Source: Micavibrio sp. | GTDB taxonomy: Bacteria > Pseudomonadota > Alphaproteobacteria > Micavibrionales > Micavibrionaceae | NCBI GenBank assembly: GCA_002687495.1 | Contig: NZAJ01000077.1 | Coordinates: 1 to 32,725 of the forward strand | Direction of reading: 5' to 3' | Length of the DNA: 32,725 nucleotides | In this document: piece after piece, positions 9,190 through 16,348 of the stretch | Position numbering within the stretch: position 1 is the first letter of the stretch | How the letters are laid out: every line of letters starts with the position of its first letter | Made by a program: the position numbers and the translations under genes | Notes under the pieces: model-generated | What the model was told of the DNA's origin: nothing | The model's input: the letters and a program-made list of their open reading frames with translations, nothing else | The model's database searches: none

Positions 9190-10095
9190 ATGGATTTTTT
9201 AGGGCGCGTTAATATATTTACCGAAGTTGCTAAGTGTCAGAGCTTTAGTGGTGCTGCAAAAGCTCTGGGAATTACAAGCTCGGCTGTATCCAAACAGGTT
9301 CAGAATTTAGAGTATGAGTTACAGGTTAAGCTTTTTAACCGCACGACGAGAAAAGTCTCTCTGACTGAGGAGGGGGATCTGTTTTATAAACGTGCTCGAA
9401 GTGCTTTGGAGAGTTTGTCTGAAGCCCGCGAAGAGCTTAATGATTTACATTCTACACCTAAAGGGAGCTTGCGTGTTAGTTTGCCTTTGTCTTTGGGCTT
9501 GCAATATTTGAAAGCACCGATTGCGGCTTTTGCACGTGATTATCCTGATGTGCATATGGATGTGTATTTTGAAGATCGTAAGGTTAATGTTGCTGAAGAA
9601 GAGGTTGATATCGCTTTTAGGATCGGGGTTTTGAAAGATACAAGCTTAATTGCGAAAAAGATTGTTTCAATTCCGATTGAGCTTTTTACCAGCCCTTTAT
9701 ATTTAAAAGATAAGCCGCTTATAAAAACGCCAGATGATCTTAAAGAGCATAATGTTTTTGAGTATACCCGTAGCCCAGAAGCGCATAGCTGGAAGTATAT
9801 TGATGATATGGGCGTTGAGGGAGCTGTTGCGCTGAAGAGTAGTTTTTCATGTGATAATGTTGAAATGATGAAAGAGGCCGCTTTAGCGGGTATAGGCGTA
9901 TTCATAGCGCCGAGAATTTTTGTGAAGCAGGAGCTAGCACAAGGCCAGCTTGTTCGTGTTCTAGAAAAATATCATACGATCCCTGAGCGAAATTTATATG
10001 CACTCTTTCCGCCTAATCAGTATATTAGCAGGCGTACGCGTATGTTTATTGATTATATACAGCAATATTGTTTGGATAATTTAAGGCCGTTTTAA
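9190..10095 (+). CDS. LysR-family transcriptional regulator
   Basis: Typical 301-residue LysR protein. The N-terminal winged helix covers residues 1-60 (SFSGAAKALGITSSAVSKQV), a linker helix follows, and the effector-binding domain spans about 90-295 with the usual GSLRVSLP opening. It is closest in style to the DsdC/CrgA-like group that often regulates adjacent oxidoreductases. Its start is 117 bp from the divergent YceI-pirin-WrbA-VOC genes, the classic arrangement for a LysR protein controlling its neighbour from a shared promoter. The AT-rich gap could contain T-N11-A sites, but I could not single out one box. Confidence 0.88.
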   Translation: MDFLGRVNIFTEVAKCQSFSGAAKALGITSSAVSKQVQNLEYELQVKLFNRTTRKVSLTEEGDLFYKRARSALESLSEAREELNDLHSTPKGSLRVSLPLSLGLQYLKAPIAAFARDYPDVHMDVYFEDRKVNVAEEEVDIAFRIGVLKDTSLIAKKIVSIPIELFTSPLYLKDKPLIKTPDDLKEHNVFEYTRSPEAHSWKYIDDMGVEGAVALKSSFSCDNVEMMKEAALAGIGVFIAPRIFVKQELAQGQLVRVLEKYHTIPERNLYALFPPNQYISRRTRMFIDYIQQYCLDNLRPF

Positions 10096-10110
10096 ACGTG
10101 GTTTTCGAAT

Positions 10111-10572
10111 ATGCCGTTTTGTGTATTGTCTATGATGAATAAGGTTAAGTGCTCATTGTCCTTAATGGTTCCAGTGCTCATTCCTTCATGGCGTTTTTTT
10201 GATGAGATTGCTCCATCGCCGCGCATTGAATTTTCATTTCTTGATGATAGTGCGGGTGAGCCTAATTGGGAGGTTTTTACGGCTAGTGTGGAACGCGTTT
10301 CATTGCTGCAAGGCTTAAAACGCATGTTTTATAATGGGCGCTGGAATGAAGGTTTGTTCATGGTTAGCTGTGCGGAGAGGCTTATGAATGCTCCAACGCA
10401 ACATAGTGAAGATGAAATATATTCGCGCTTAATTCGTAACTATTCTCATAAGCCGCATGCAAAATATATCAAATTTAGGCTCGTATTTTTATATAGAGAC
10501 GAACACGGCGATCTTGCACGCTATATGGCGTATGATGCGAAACCTCGCGCTATTGAGGGAGAGCTTTTATGA
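10111..10572 (+). CDS. Small partner protein of an HTTM-like membrane protein
   Basis: No named family is recognised for this 153-residue protein. It has one N-terminal hydrophobic stretch (about 12-26), then a PSWRFFDEIAPSPRIEFSF segment resembling the PRWSFFAPEPG-type segment common in small proteins encoded beside HTTM (gamma-carboxylase-like) membrane proteins. The rest is soluble and charged, ending in a strand-rich region (KYIKFRLVFLYRDEHG). Its stop overlaps the next start by 4 nt (ATGA), indicating coupling. No Shine-Dalgarno fits the first ATG; starts at 10132 or 10135 are possible. Confidence 0.6.
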   Translation: MPFCVLSMMNKVKCSLSLMVPVLIPSWRFFDEIAPSPRIEFSFLDDSAGEPNWEVFTASVERVSLLQGLKRMFYNGRWNEGLFMVSCAERLMNAPTQHSEDEIYSRLIRNYSHKPHAKYIKFRLVFLYRDEHGDLARYMAYDAKPRAIEGELL

Positions 10573-11255
10573 GTTTTGAGCTGGCTGTACGTCTTAGCGA
10601 GATCGCTTTAGGGTTTTTGTTTTTGCTGCAAATGGGTGAGCATCTGCGTAGTGCATCTTATGAGCGTCTTCTTTTTATTTGGCGCGGTGTGATGGCTGTG
10701 TTTCTTGTAACTGGCTTCATGCTTTCCTTTGTTTATGTGTCACTGATTATGAATGCGTTATTTATACTCTATCGTTTTCAAGGGCCCTATAATGGCGGAA
10801 GTGACCGGATGAGTTTATTGCTGTTATGCTGCTTAGCGTTTGCGCATTATTTACCAGAGCAATATATGAAGGAGATGGCGCTTGGCTATCTCGCTTTACA
10901 ACTTATTCTTTCTTATTTTATTGCGGGCTATGTGAAGGTGGTGAACTCTGAATGGCGAAGGGGTAGAGCATTGCAAGATGTGTTTTTGTTTTCCGCCTAT
11001 CCCGTGAGTGAGGCTGCGCGCCGCTGGGCAGATAAGCCTTATTTGCTTTTAGTGATGTCCTGGTCTGTTATGCTCTTAGAGCTGCTATTTCCTATATTTG
11101 TGTTTAATGCCTATATGCTCTATGCAGCTTTGTTTTTGACAGGGCTATTTCATTTAGCAAATGCATGTCTATTTGGGCTTAATCGTTTTTTCTGGGCGTG
11201 GATAGCGGCTTATCCCATTTTAATTTGGTTTTCTTCGCAATTTTTAGGTACGTAA
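10569..11255 (+). CDS. HTTM/gamma-carboxylase-like integral membrane protein
   Basis: A 228-residue polytopic membrane protein with about six hydrophobic helices. The YRFQGPYNGGSDRMSLLLL region in the middle matches the NGGD-type loop of HTTM-domain proteins, whose best known member is vitamin-K-dependent gamma-glutamyl carboxylase. The later segment LSYFIAGYVKVVNSEWRRGRAL is also typical (YF.AG..K....W..G.A). Bacterial members have no settled function. It is translationally coupled to the preceding 153-residue protein. Family call by motif memory only; a DoxX-like protein is the alternative. Confidence 0.6.
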   Translation: MSFELAVRLSEIALGFLFLLQMGEHLRSASYERLLFIWRGVMAVFLVTGFMLSFVYVSLIMNALFILYRFQGPYNGGSDRMSLLLLCCLAFAHYLPEQYMKEMALGYLALQLILSYFIAGYVKVVNSEWRRGRALQDVFLFSAYPVSEAARRWADKPYLLLVMSWSVMLLELLFPIFVFNAYMLYAALFLTGLFHLANACLFGLNRFFWAWIAAYPILIWFSSQFLGT

Positions 11256-11260
11256 ATTTA

Positions 11261-12073
11261 ATGGACGTTGATTTAGTTTATTTAGTGTTTTTGTTACTTG
11301 GCTTAGGGGCTGTTGGTGGTTTTTTGGCCGGGCTTTTGGGGATAGGGGGCGGCGCTATTTTTGTGCCAGGGCTTTATTATATTTTTGCACATTCTGGATA
11401 TGAGCAGCATGCGATGCATATCGCAGTGGGAACGTCTTTGTTGACGATTGTGCTTACTGGGACTTCTTCAGCTTATGCGCATTATAAGAAGGGCGCTATT
11501 GATCTAGAGCTCTTAAAGGGGTTTTTGCCTGGCGTTGTGATCGGTGTATCCTTAGGCTCTTTTTTCGCTGGGATTGTGAGTACGTTATTTTTAAAGTCTA
11601 TTTTTGCGATTTCTCAATTAAGTTTTGGAAGCTATATGCTGATACGAGGGCATAAAACACATTTATTTAATGCGATGCCAAAGCAGCCTTATTTCAGTTT
11701 GATATCACTTCTTAACTCGTGTCTTGCCTCTATGATGGGGGTCGGGGGCGGCGTGCAGAATATCTTGTTTATGAGTATCTGTAATGTGCCTATTCATAGG
11801 GCTATTGCTACGGCTGCAGCTATTGGGCCATTTATTGCGATGATTGGGGCGTGTGGTTTTTTATATATTGGTCTTGATGCGCTAGGACTTCCACCTATGA
11901 GCATCGGTTATATTAATTTAGCGGCTTTTTCTGTTCTTATTATTAGCGGCGTTATTTTTGCGCCACTTGGTGCTCATGTTGCGCATAAACTTCCAGTGCC
12001 GAAGTTAAAGAGGTTCTTTTCAATCTTTATGCTTTTAATTGCAGCAAAGATGCTCAGTGAGATTTATTTTTAG
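11261..12073 (+). CDS. TauE/SafE-family permease
   Basis: A 270-residue membrane protein of the TauE/SafE (formerly DUF81) family, which exports sulfite, sulfoacetate or other organic anions. Glycine-rich GFLAGLLGIGGGAIFVPGL near the N terminus and the repeated MMGVGGGVQN near the middle are the two family half-signatures. About eight helices are expected. I place the start at ATG 11261 because an in-frame ATG at 11198 would lie inside the preceding gene and add a segment before the usual family start. The transported substrate cannot be deduced; the gap to the upstream gene is only 5 bp. Confidence 0.85.
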   Translation: MDVDLVYLVFLLLGLGAVGGFLAGLLGIGGGAIFVPGLYYIFAHSGYEQHAMHIAVGTSLLTIVLTGTSSAYAHYKKGAIDLELLKGFLPGVVIGVSLGSFFAGIVSTLFLKSIFAISQLSFGSYMLIRGHKTHLFNAMPKQPYFSLISLLNSCLASMMGVGGGVQNILFMSICNVPIHRAIATAAAIGPFIAMIGACGFLYIGLDALGLPPMSIGYINLAAFSVLIISGVIFAPLGAHVAHKLPVPKLKRFFSIFMLLIAAKMLSEIYF

Positions 12074-12181
12074 CTCTAGGTTTTTGTTTGCTCTCATCAA
12101 GGTGTTGGCTTGATGTTTATTTGTTTCGCCTTACATGAATATGAATGAATTGAAGCTGTATGCCTTAAAAGGACAATAAAT

Positions 12182-12820
12182 ATGAAATTATATGTGTATG
12201 AGCACTGCCCGTATTGTGTGCGGGCGCGCATGATCTTTGGCGTAAAAAATATTGATTTTGAATTAGGGATTATTATGGAGGCCGATATTGAAACGCCGAC
12301 AAAAATGATCGGCAAGAAGATGGTGCCTATTTTGCAAAAAGATGATGGGTCTTATATGGGGGAGAGCCTTGATATTGTGCATTATGTTGATCAGCTTGAT
12401 AAACCGATCTTAACGGCGGATGCTGATAATAAGATATCTCAATGGGAGCAAGAATATGGCTCTGTCATTTTTAAATTAGCAGTGCCACGCTTTACTAAGG
12501 CTGATTTCAAAGAGCTTGAGACAGCTGAAGCGCGTGAGTATTTTTACGCGCGTGAGGAAAAATCCTTCGGTGATTTAGAAGCTCTTATAAATATGAGTGA
12601 TGACTTTATTCAGCAGCTCGAACCTGGTTTAGATGTACTAGCGCCTTTGGTTAAAGAACGTGCACGATCTGATTTTGAGATTAGTGATATTACTTTATGG
12701 CCGATCTTATACTCTTTAAGTATTGTGAAGGGTGTAAATTTCCCTCAAGATGTTAAGGATTATATGGAGCGTGTGAGCGGCATATCTAATGTTCCATTAC
12801 TTTTCGATAAAGTCATTTAG
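12182..12820 (+). CDS. grxB: Glutaredoxin 2 (GrxB type)
   Basis: A 212-residue two-domain glutaredoxin close to the usual GrxB length of about 215. The N-terminal thioredoxin-fold domain has the CPYC active site at residues 9-12, the cis-proline stretch KMVPIL, and the glutathione-binding GESLDIV. The C-terminal all-helical GST-like domain covers about 85-210. It uses glutathione to reduce protein disulfides and glutathionylated proteins in the cytoplasm. It is 8 bp before the cytochrome b561 gene, so the two are probably co-transcribed. Confidence 0.9.
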   Translation: MKLYVYEHCPYCVRARMIFGVKNIDFELGIIMEADIETPTKMIGKKMVPILQKDDGSYMGESLDIVHYVDQLDKPILTADADNKISQWEQEYGSVIFKLAVPRFTKADFKELETAEAREYFYAREEKSFGDLEALINMSDDFIQQLEPGLDVLAPLVKERARSDFEISDITLWPILYSLSIVKGVNFPQDVKDYMERVSGISNVPLLFDKVI

Positions 12821-12828
12821 GAGGGGTT

Positions 12829-13368
12829 ATGAGAGAAGTTGAAAGCTACGGTTTAGTATCACGTATCAATCATTGGAGTGTTGGGCTTACCTTCATTGTT
12901 TTGATTGGCTATGGTTTTTTTATAGCGAATTATAAATTTGAGCCAGGAACTAAAGGAGATTTTATGATGTATCATAAATCTCTTGGCGTTTTGTTTCTGG
13001 CGCTAGTTGTGTGGCGTATTTTATGGAGAGTGGTTAAAGGTTTCCCGCGTGAAGTTTCTGCATTGAAACTTTGGGAATTGATACTCGCGCGTGCAACACA
13101 CTTTTTACTGTTATTAGCGCTTTTGGTTATGCCGATTAGTGGCGTTGTGATGAATATCTTTAGTGGGCGTGATCTGGCAGTTTTTGATTGGTTTGTTATC
13201 CCTGCGCAAGAACGTATTGAAGGGCTGCCACAATTTGCAGGTATGATGCATCACAATGCCCCATACGTTATTTGTGCTCTAATCGTATTGCATATTTTCG
13301 CAGCTCTTAAACATCATGTTATTGATAAAGATAAGACGCTTGTTCGTATGCTCACGGGTAAATTTTAA
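12829..13368 (+). CDS. Cytochrome b561 family protein
   Basis: A 179-residue, four-helix dihaem cytochrome b of the bacterial b561/CybB type in the inner membrane, moving electrons between quinol and acceptors such as superoxide. Candidate haem-ligand histidines sit at the expected helix positions: H15 (NHW), H49 (MYHKSLG), H91 (THFLL), H141-H142 and H155 (LHIFAALKHH). An AGGAGG ribosome site lies just before the ATG, at the end of the glutaredoxin gene. Pairing with a glutaredoxin suggests a redox-defence role, by inference. Confidence 0.87.
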   Translation: MREVESYGLVSRINHWSVGLTFIVLIGYGFFIANYKFEPGTKGDFMMYHKSLGVLFLALVVWRILWRVVKGFPREVSALKLWELILARATHFLLLLALLVMPISGVVMNIFSGRDLAVFDWFVIPAQERIEGLPQFAGMMHHNAPYVICALIVLHIFAALKHHVIDKDKTLVRMLTGKF

Positions 13369-13381
13369 AAGTTGAATAAAT

Positions 13382-13412
13382 AAAAGCCCCGCTTATATAG
13401 GGCGAGGGTTTT
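13382..13412. terminator. Bidirectional terminator between convergent genes
   Basis: AAAA-(G)-CCC-CGC at 13382-13392 pairs with GCG-(A)-GGG-TTTT at 13402-13412 around a 9-nt loop, leaving two single-base bulges. The A tract on one side and T tract on the other let it work on both strands, as expected between the convergent cytochrome b561 and helicase genes. Confidence 0.65.
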
Positions 13413-13435
13413 GAATTTTCTATGAGCGGCTTATT

Positions 13436-15070
13436 TTAAGCTGCTCTTTTTTTATTTGGGCGCGAATTTGGACGCTTAGCAGATTTTGCGCCTGCTGGTT
13501 TAAAACCTGAAGGCTTTTTGCCTGCTTTATTAGTTGGCTTGCCGTCACGTCTTTCTTGCTTAAAGTTATTTTTCTTCTCGCTGCGATTGTCGTTACGGTT
13601 ATCTCTGTTTTTGTCTGAGCGATTTTCGTCTGAACGCTTATCAAAATTCTTTGCCTTATTAGGGCCGCGATCTTTTTTGCGAAGTGGTTGCTCGCCATTT
13701 GCAGCATGATCTCTATCTCTGCGCGGTTTTTTCTCAAAGCTTTTACCTTTTGAACCGAATTTAGGCTTGTCTGAACGTTCATGGCGCTCTGGCTGTGAAG
13801 AGTTGAACTCTCTGTTCTTTTTAGGGCGCTTATCGTTTCTGTTTTCGCTACGTGAGTCTGGACGATCTTGGCGCTCAGGACGTGGCTTACGTTCTTTACG
13901 TTCAAAATCGTTTCTCGATGCGTTGTTACGCTTTCTTTGTGGTTTTTTCTTAAAGCCTCGACGCTCTTCACCACGATCATTTGCAGCTTCAGGGTTAAGG
14001 AGGCGTTCAATTGCATGCCACTTTCTTCCCTCTTGGTTTGAAACGAAACTAATCGCAGATCCTTCAGCGCCTGCACGGGCTGTACGGCCCATGCGGTGGA
14101 TGAAGTCTTCAGCTACTTGTGGAAGATCAAAATTGATGACGTGTTCGATATGTGGGACATCTAGGCCACGCGCTGCAATGTCTGTCGCAATGAGGATGCG
14201 GAAATTCATCTTACGGAAGTTCTGCATAACCTTATCACGTTTGTTTTGACGAAGATCACCGTGTAGAGCTTCTGAAGTGAAGCCGTCTTTGCGTAAATTT
14301 GTTGCCATTTTATCCGCACCAAATTTTGTTTTTACAAAGACGATTACTGAACCTTCTCGCTCTTGAAGCTGATTGAGGAGCTCTGGATATTTTTTACTTT
14401 GTTCAATGCGGATCACTTCTTGTTTAATGTTCTTTGCGATCGTGTTGACCTCACCTACAGAAACACGCTTAGGTGCGCTCATGTATTTTTCTGACATTTT
14501 GAGGATGTTTTGCGGCAATGTTGCAGAGAACATTAGCGTTTGGCGTTGCTCAGGCATATAGCTGAAAATTGTTTCAAGTTGGTCTGTGAAGCCCATATCT
14601 AGCATGCGGTCTGTCTCATCAAGAACGAGGAAACGTGCATTATCAAGGTCAAGTGTGCCACGATCTAGGTGGTCATTGATACGGCCAGGTGTGCCTACAA
14701 TCAGGCGAGGGCGGTTATTTAGCTGCTTTAGCTGTTTTGGCATCGGCTCACCGCCAATGATGAAAGCTGTTTTAATCGGGCTTTTAGGGCCGATAAGCTT
14801 GTGCATGATGTCCATGATCTGTTTACCAAGCTCACGTGTTGGTGTCAGAACAAGGCCTGTGCATGTTGGGTCTGCAAGGAGTTTTTCAACAAGTGGGATG
14901 GCAAAGGCTGCTGTTTTACCAGTACCAGTTTGCGCTGTGCCCATAATGTCGTGACCTTCGATTGCGAGTGGAATAGCTTGCGCTTGGATAGGCGTAGGCT
15001 GAGAATATTCCATATATGCTAGGGATTTCTGGAGAGTAGGGTGCAAGTTTAATTCATCAAAATTGTTCAT
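13436..15070 (-). CDS. RhlE-like DEAD-box RNA helicase with long basic tail
   Basis: A 544-residue ATP-dependent RNA helicase acting on structured RNA, typically ribosome precursors or mRNA in the cold. The core holds the Q motif (PTPIQ, 25-29), Walker A AQTGTGKT (46-53), PTRELG (77-82), TPGR (127-130), SAT (182-184), ARGLD (300-304) and HRMGRTAR (325-332). Motif II reads DETD (151-154; codons GAT GAG ACA GAC) rather than DEAD. From about residue 366 the protein is a low-complexity extension of Arg, Lys, Asn, Asp and Glu, probably disordered and RNA-binding. An AAGGA site sits 7 bases before the ATG. The long upstream gap suggests a structured leader. Confidence 0.9.
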   Translation of the reverse strand: MNNFDELNLHPTLQKSLAYMEYSQPTPIQAQAIPLAIEGHDIMGTAQTGTGKTAAFAIPLVEKLLADPTCTGLVLTPTRELGKQIMDIMHKLIGPKSPIKTAFIIGGEPMPKQLKQLNNRPRLIVGTPGRINDHLDRGTLDLDNARFLVLDETDRMLDMGFTDQLETIFSYMPEQRQTLMFSATLPQNILKMSEKYMSAPKRVSVGEVNTIAKNIKQEVIRIEQSKKYPELLNQLQEREGSVIVFVKTKFGADKMATNLRKDGFTSEALHGDLRQNKRDKVMQNFRKMNFRILIATDIAARGLDVPHIEHVINFDLPQVAEDFIHRMGRTARAGAEGSAISFVSNQEGRKWHAIERLLNPEAANDRGEERRGFKKKPQRKRNNASRNDFERKERKPRPERQDRPDSRSENRNDKRPKKNREFNSSQPERHERSDKPKFGSKGKSFEKKPRRDRDHAANGEQPLRKKDRGPNKAKNFDKRSDENRSDKNRDNRNDNRSEKKNNFKQERRDGKPTNKAGKKPSGFKPAGAKSAKRPNSRPNKKRAA

Positions 15071-15388
15071 TTTGCTGTCCTTTTGTAAAGTTCTTTAATG
15101 TGCTTGGCAGCCTCATTGCTTACCAAGTGCAGTATTTCGTTCGATATTTGAAAGACTGTTCGATAAAACTGAACTTTACGAGGACATTCGTGAATTTCCG
15201 GCTCACACGTCTTATTAATCTATAAGACACCTACAAAAGCTCTAAGCTTATAAAAAGCGTATCATCGTCAAACGACAGGCGCTTATATGACAGCTTCTTG
15301 CTGAAAGGTCAAGAAAATACGTAAAACCTTATCGCTTTAAGCTTTTATGCTTCTATGATATTTTAAAATGAGTGATGCTGGAGGTGTT
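15071..15388. other. Intergenic region between helicase and HSDL2-like gene, with two inverted repeats
   Basis: No coding region is supported here. It contains a perfect 7-bp inverted repeat, GTCTTAT/ATAAGAC, at 15209-15228 with a 6-nt loop. A second potential hairpin lies at 15255-15284: outer AAGCG/CGCTT and inner TCGT/ACGA with a CAA loop. It must hold divergent promoters. If the helicase promoter is beyond these elements, they would lie in a 5' leader over 130 nt long. Confidence 0.45.
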
Positions 15389-16213
15389 ATGGCGCAAGGG
15401 TTAAAGAATAAAACTATTTTTATAACTGGGGGTAGTCGTGGTATTGGCTTGGCTATTGCTAAGCGTGCAGCAATAGATGGTGCGAATATTGTTGTTGCTG
15501 CTAAAACAGATCAGCCCCATCCAACGTTACCTGGAACTATTCATAGTGCAGCTGAGGAAATTGAAGAAGCTGGTGGGCAGTGCTTGGCTTTGAAAATGGA
15601 TATTCGTGATGAAGCGCAAGTAGAGCAAGCTATGGATCAAGCGGCTGAGCATTTCGGCGGTATAGATGTTTTGATTAATAATGCGAGTGCAATATATCTT
15701 GCTGATACTTTATCTACACCCATGAAACGCTATGATCTTATGCAGCAAGTCAATGTGCGGGGTACTTTTTTGGCCTCTCAAAAAGCTCTTCCCTATTTGA
15801 AAAAAGCAGATAACCCGCATATTCTCACTTTATCTCCGCCCATAGATATGAATGCTAAGTGGTTTAAGGGGCATTGTGCTTACACAATGTCTAAATATGG
15901 GATGAGTATGTGTATGCTGGGTATGGCTGATGAGTTTAAAGATGATGGCATAGCTTGTAACTCTTTATGGCCTAGAACACTTATATATACGGCGGCTATG
16001 AAGATGGTCGGGGATATAAAACCTGAAAATTGTCGAGATGAGCGGATTGTTGCTGATGCGGCTTATGAGATATTGGTTCGTGATAGTAAAGCTTTTACAG
16101 GACAGTTTTTGATTGATGAGGATGTGCTTAAAGAGGCGGGGAATAGTGATTTTTCTCAGTATAATTTGGGCGCTGAGGATGATTTAATTATTGATCTGTT
16201 TCTAGAGCCATAG
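15389..16213 (+). CDS. HSDL2-like short-chain dehydrogenase
   Basis: A 274-residue SDR that closely resembles the SDR part of hydroxysteroid-dehydrogenase-like protein 2. Seen are TGGSRGIG (13-20), the family-specific AAKTDQPHPTLPGTI (37-51), NNAS (97-100), S149, and Y165 with K169 (AYTMSKYGMSM). HSDL2 homologues act on hydroxyacyl or steroid substrates in lipid metabolism, but bacterial ones are uncharacterised. I prefer the ATG at 15389 because GGAGG lies just before it; the ATG at 15368 would add seven residues. It is monocistronic as far as can be seen. Confidence 0.85.
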   Translation: MAQGLKNKTIFITGGSRGIGLAIAKRAAIDGANIVVAAKTDQPHPTLPGTIHSAAEEIEEAGGQCLALKMDIRDEAQVEQAMDQAAEHFGGIDVLINNASAIYLADTLSTPMKRYDLMQQVNVRGTFLASQKALPYLKKADNPHILTLSPPIDMNAKWFKGHCAYTMSKYGMSMCMLGMADEFKDDGIACNSLWPRTLIYTAAMKMVGDIKPENCRDERIVADAAYEILVRDSKAFTGQFLIDEDVLKEAGNSDFSQYNLGAEDDLIIDLFLEP

Positions 16214-16348
16214 TGCTCTCACAACACAATCGTATTAGCGCTAATTCTTTTGTATGTTTTTTTAATATTATAGTAAGATGATTTGATTAAAATTACTTAT
16301 ATAGGGCTGGGTGTGTTCATAATAATTTGTGAGGCACTTTAGTTAAGA

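Noticed and set aside
10092-10325. A minus-strand 77-codon frame over the small HTTM partner
   Set aside because: The plus-strand frame is coupled to the next gene by an ATGA overlap and fits the HTTM-partner pattern; the reverse frame has neither support.
13420-14076. A 218-codon open frame on the minus strand inside the helicase gene
   Set aside because: It reads the Arg/Lys-rich low-complexity tail of the helicase in another frame. The compositional bias removes stops; there is no ribosome site and no recognisable domain.
13767-14249. A 160-codon plus-strand frame opposite the helicase tail
   Set aside because: Its Ser/Leu/Arg-rich product mirrors the basic tail codons on the other strand. 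The helicase frame carries all conserved motifs.
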